A DNA stretch of 64,000 nt from Alitta virens (lineage: Eukaryota > Annelida > Polychaeta > Phyllodocida > Nereididae): contig OW028584.1 in the NCBI GenBank assembly GCA_932294295.1, forward strand, positions 22,227,638-22,291,637, written 5' to 3'. Below are positions 61,770-64,000 of the stretch, one piece after another (positions within the stretch are counted from its first letter, which is position 1; each line of letters starts with the position of its first letter). Made by a program: the position numbers and the translations under genes. The notes beneath the pieces are model-generated. The model saw only the letters and a program-made list of their open reading frames with translations, was not told where the DNA came from and did not search any database.

Positions 61770-64000
61770 TGATCACATGTGAAGACGTTCTTCTCTTAGA
61801 ACATTGATTGATCACATGTGAAGATGTTCTTCTCTTAGAACAATGGTTGATCACATGTGAAGATCTTCTTCTCTTGGAACAATGGTCTTAGAACAATGGA
61901 TGATCACATGTGAAGATGTTCTTCTCTTAGAACAATGGTTGATCACATGTGAAGATGTTCTTCTCTTATAACAATGGTTGATCACATGTGAAGATGTTCT
62001 TCTCTTAGAACAATGGTTGATCACATGTGAAGATGTTCTTCTCTTAGAACAATGGTTATCACATGTAAAGATGTTCTTCTCTTAGAACAATGGTTGATCA
62101 CATGTGAATATGTTCTTCTCTTAGAACAATGGTTGATCATATGTGAAGATGTTCTTCTCTTGGAACAATGGTCTTAGAACAATGGATGATCACATGTGAA
62201 GATTCTTCTCTTAGAACAATGGTTGATCACATGTGAAGATGTTCTTCTCTTAGAACAATGGTTGATCACATATGAAGATATTCTTCTCTTGGAACAATGG
62301 TCTTAGAACAATGGATGATCACATGTGAAGATGTTCTTCTCTTAGAACAATGGTTGATCACATGTGAAGATGTTCTTCTCTTAGAACAATGGTTGATCAC
62401 ATGTGAAGATGTTCTTTTCTTATAATAATGGTTGATCACATGTGAAGATGTTCTTCTCTTAGAACAATGGTTGATCACATGTGAAGATGTTCTTCTCTTA
62501 GAACAATGGTTGATCACATGTGAAGATATTCTTCTCTTGGAACAATGGTCTTAGAACAATGGATGATCACATGTGAAGATGTTCTTCTCTTAGAACAATG
62601 GTTGATCACATGTGAAGATGTTCTTCTCTTAGAACAATGGCTGATCACATGTGAAGATTTTCTTCTCTTAGAACAATGGTTGATCACATGTGAAGATGTT
62701 CTTCTCTTATAACAATGGTTGATCACATGTGAAGATGTTCTTCTCTTATAACAATGGTTGATCACATGTGAAGATGTTCTTCTCTTATAACAATGGTTGA
62801 TCACATGTGAAGATGTTCTTCTCTTAGAACAATGGTTGATCACATGTGAAGATGTTCTTCTCTTAGAACAATGGTTATCACATGTGAAGATGTTCTTCTC
62901 TTAGAACAATGGTTGATCACATGTGAATATGTTCTTCTCTTAGAACAATGGTTGATCACATGTGAAGATGTTCTTCTCTTGGAACAATGGTCTTAGAACA
63001 ATGGATGATCACATGTGAAGATGTTCTTCTCTTAGAACAATGGTTATCACATGTGAAGATGTTCTTCTCTTAGAACAATGGTTGATCACATGTGAAGATG
63101 TTCTTCTCTTAGAACAATGGTTGATCACATGTGAAGATGTTCTTCTCTTAGAACATTGGTTGATCACATGTGAAGATGTTCTTCTCTTAGAACATTAGTT
63201 GATCACATGTGAAGATGTTCTTCTCTTAGAACATTGGTTGATCACATGTGAAGATATTCTTCTCTTATAACAATTGTCTTAGGACAATGGACGATCACAT
63301 GTGAAGATGTTCTTCTCTTAGAACAATGGTTGATCACATGTGAAGATGTTCTTCTCTTAGAACAATGGTTGATCACATGTGAAGATGTTCTTCTCTTGGA
63401 ACAATGGTTGATCACATGTGAAGATATTCTTCTCTTGGAACAATGGTCTTACACCAATGGATGATCACATGTGAAGATTTTCTTCTCTTAGAACAATGGT
63501 TGATCACATGTGAAGATGTTCTTCTCTTATAACAATGGTTGATCACATGTGAAGATGTTCTTCTCTTATAACAATGGTTGATCACATGTGAAGATGTTCT
63601 TCTCTTAGAACAATGGTTGGTCAAATGTGAAGATGTTCTTCTCTTAGAACAATGGTTGATCATATGTGAAGATGTTCTTCTCTTAGAACAATGGTTGATC
63701 ACATGTGAAGATGTTCTTCTCTTAGAACAATGGTTGATCACATGTGAAGATGTTCTTCTCTTAGAACAAAGGTTGATCACATGTGAAGACGTTCTTCTCT
63801 TAGAACAATGGTTGATCACATGTGAAGATGTTCTTCTCTTAGAACAATGGTTGATCACATGTGAAGATGTTCTTCTCTTAGAACAAAGGTTGATCACATG
63901 TGAAGACGTTCTTCTCTTAGAACAATGGTTGATCACATGTGAAGATGTTCTTCTCTTAGAACAATGGTTGATCACATGTGAAGATGTTCTTCTCTTGGAA
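61770..64000. repeat. 39-bp satellite array running off the right edge
   Basis: The unit TTGATCACATGTGAAGATGT-TCTTCTCTTAGAACAATGG is repeated for more than 2.2 kb with few changes. A longer variant, in which GGAACAATGGTCTTAGAACAATGGA adds an extra piece, recurs near 61876, 62160, 62290, 62540, 62980, 63275 and 63440. Since 39 is a multiple of three, the minus frame stays open as repeats of VINHCSKRRTSSH. Each unit holds the palindromes TGATCA and CACATGTG. Confidence 0.97.

Noticed and set aside
62266..63975. Minus-strand ORFs of repeated VINHCSKRRTSSH
   Set aside because: The frame is open only because the unit is 39 bp. Starts are arbitrary repeats of ATG and frames break wherever the long variant occurs.
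61770..64000. Regular 39-bp repeats resembling a CRISPR array
   Set aside because: Units are contiguous and nearly identical, with no unique spacers or cas genes, in an animal genome. It is a tandem satellite.

Overview
The window is animal nuclear DNA. It is AT-rich, its genes are split into many small exons with GT/AG introns of up to about 8 kb, and it carries tRNA-derived SINEs, LINE remnants, a Tc1 transposon, MITEs and satellites. The protein domains (C-type lectin, PAN/apple, discoidin, ILEI/PANDER) and a short CCCTAA-type interstitial telomere-like tract fit a marine invertebrate. I cannot name the phylum or species from the sequence.

One gene dominates. It lies on the minus strand from a signal-peptide exon at 49125..49065 leftward to at least 961, and probably runs off the left edge. 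I could chain 22 coding exons by hand. Every junction has GT/AG sites and every phase is compatible, giving at least 1238 codons. The predicted secreted or cell-surface protein reads: signal peptide, C-type lectin domain 1, PAN 1, discoidin 1, discoidin 2, an unassigned cysteine-bearing domain, C-type lectin domain 2, PAN 2, discoidin 3, an ILEI/PANDER (FAM3-like) domain, then the start of discoidin 4. The CTLD-PAN-discoidin block occurs twice, and both PAN domains sit in single 240-bp phase 1-1 exons. This suggests an internal module duplication by exon shuffling. A role in recognition or adhesion outside the cell is inferred from the domains only.

The introns are full of mobile DNA. 1-5 kb holds a 71-bp-arm perfect palindrome and SINE fragments. 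5031..6683 is an apparently complete Tc1 element with an open DD34E transposase and IR/DR ends, sitting 44 bp upstream of a 42-bp microexon. 7.4-8.1 kb is a GC-rich terminal-inverted-repeat element. 15.1-15.9 kb is a TTAA-flanked foldback element. 35-38 kb is one LINE inserted in another, with a 167-bp local duplication. 43.7-44.8 kb is a further LINE. 45.4-47.2 kb holds TACGTA-rich MITEs. Five copies of a TA-flanked palindromic MITE are scattered between 1.8 and 39 kb.

To the right of the gene (49.1-64 kb) I see no convincing host gene. This part holds a 51-bp minisatellite, a LINE remnant, a 136-bp satellite with 17-bp sub-units and higher-order structure, a GGATA pentamer tract, a further LINE tail, a short unassigned ORF, a possible transposon fragment, and a 39-bp satellite that runs to the window end.
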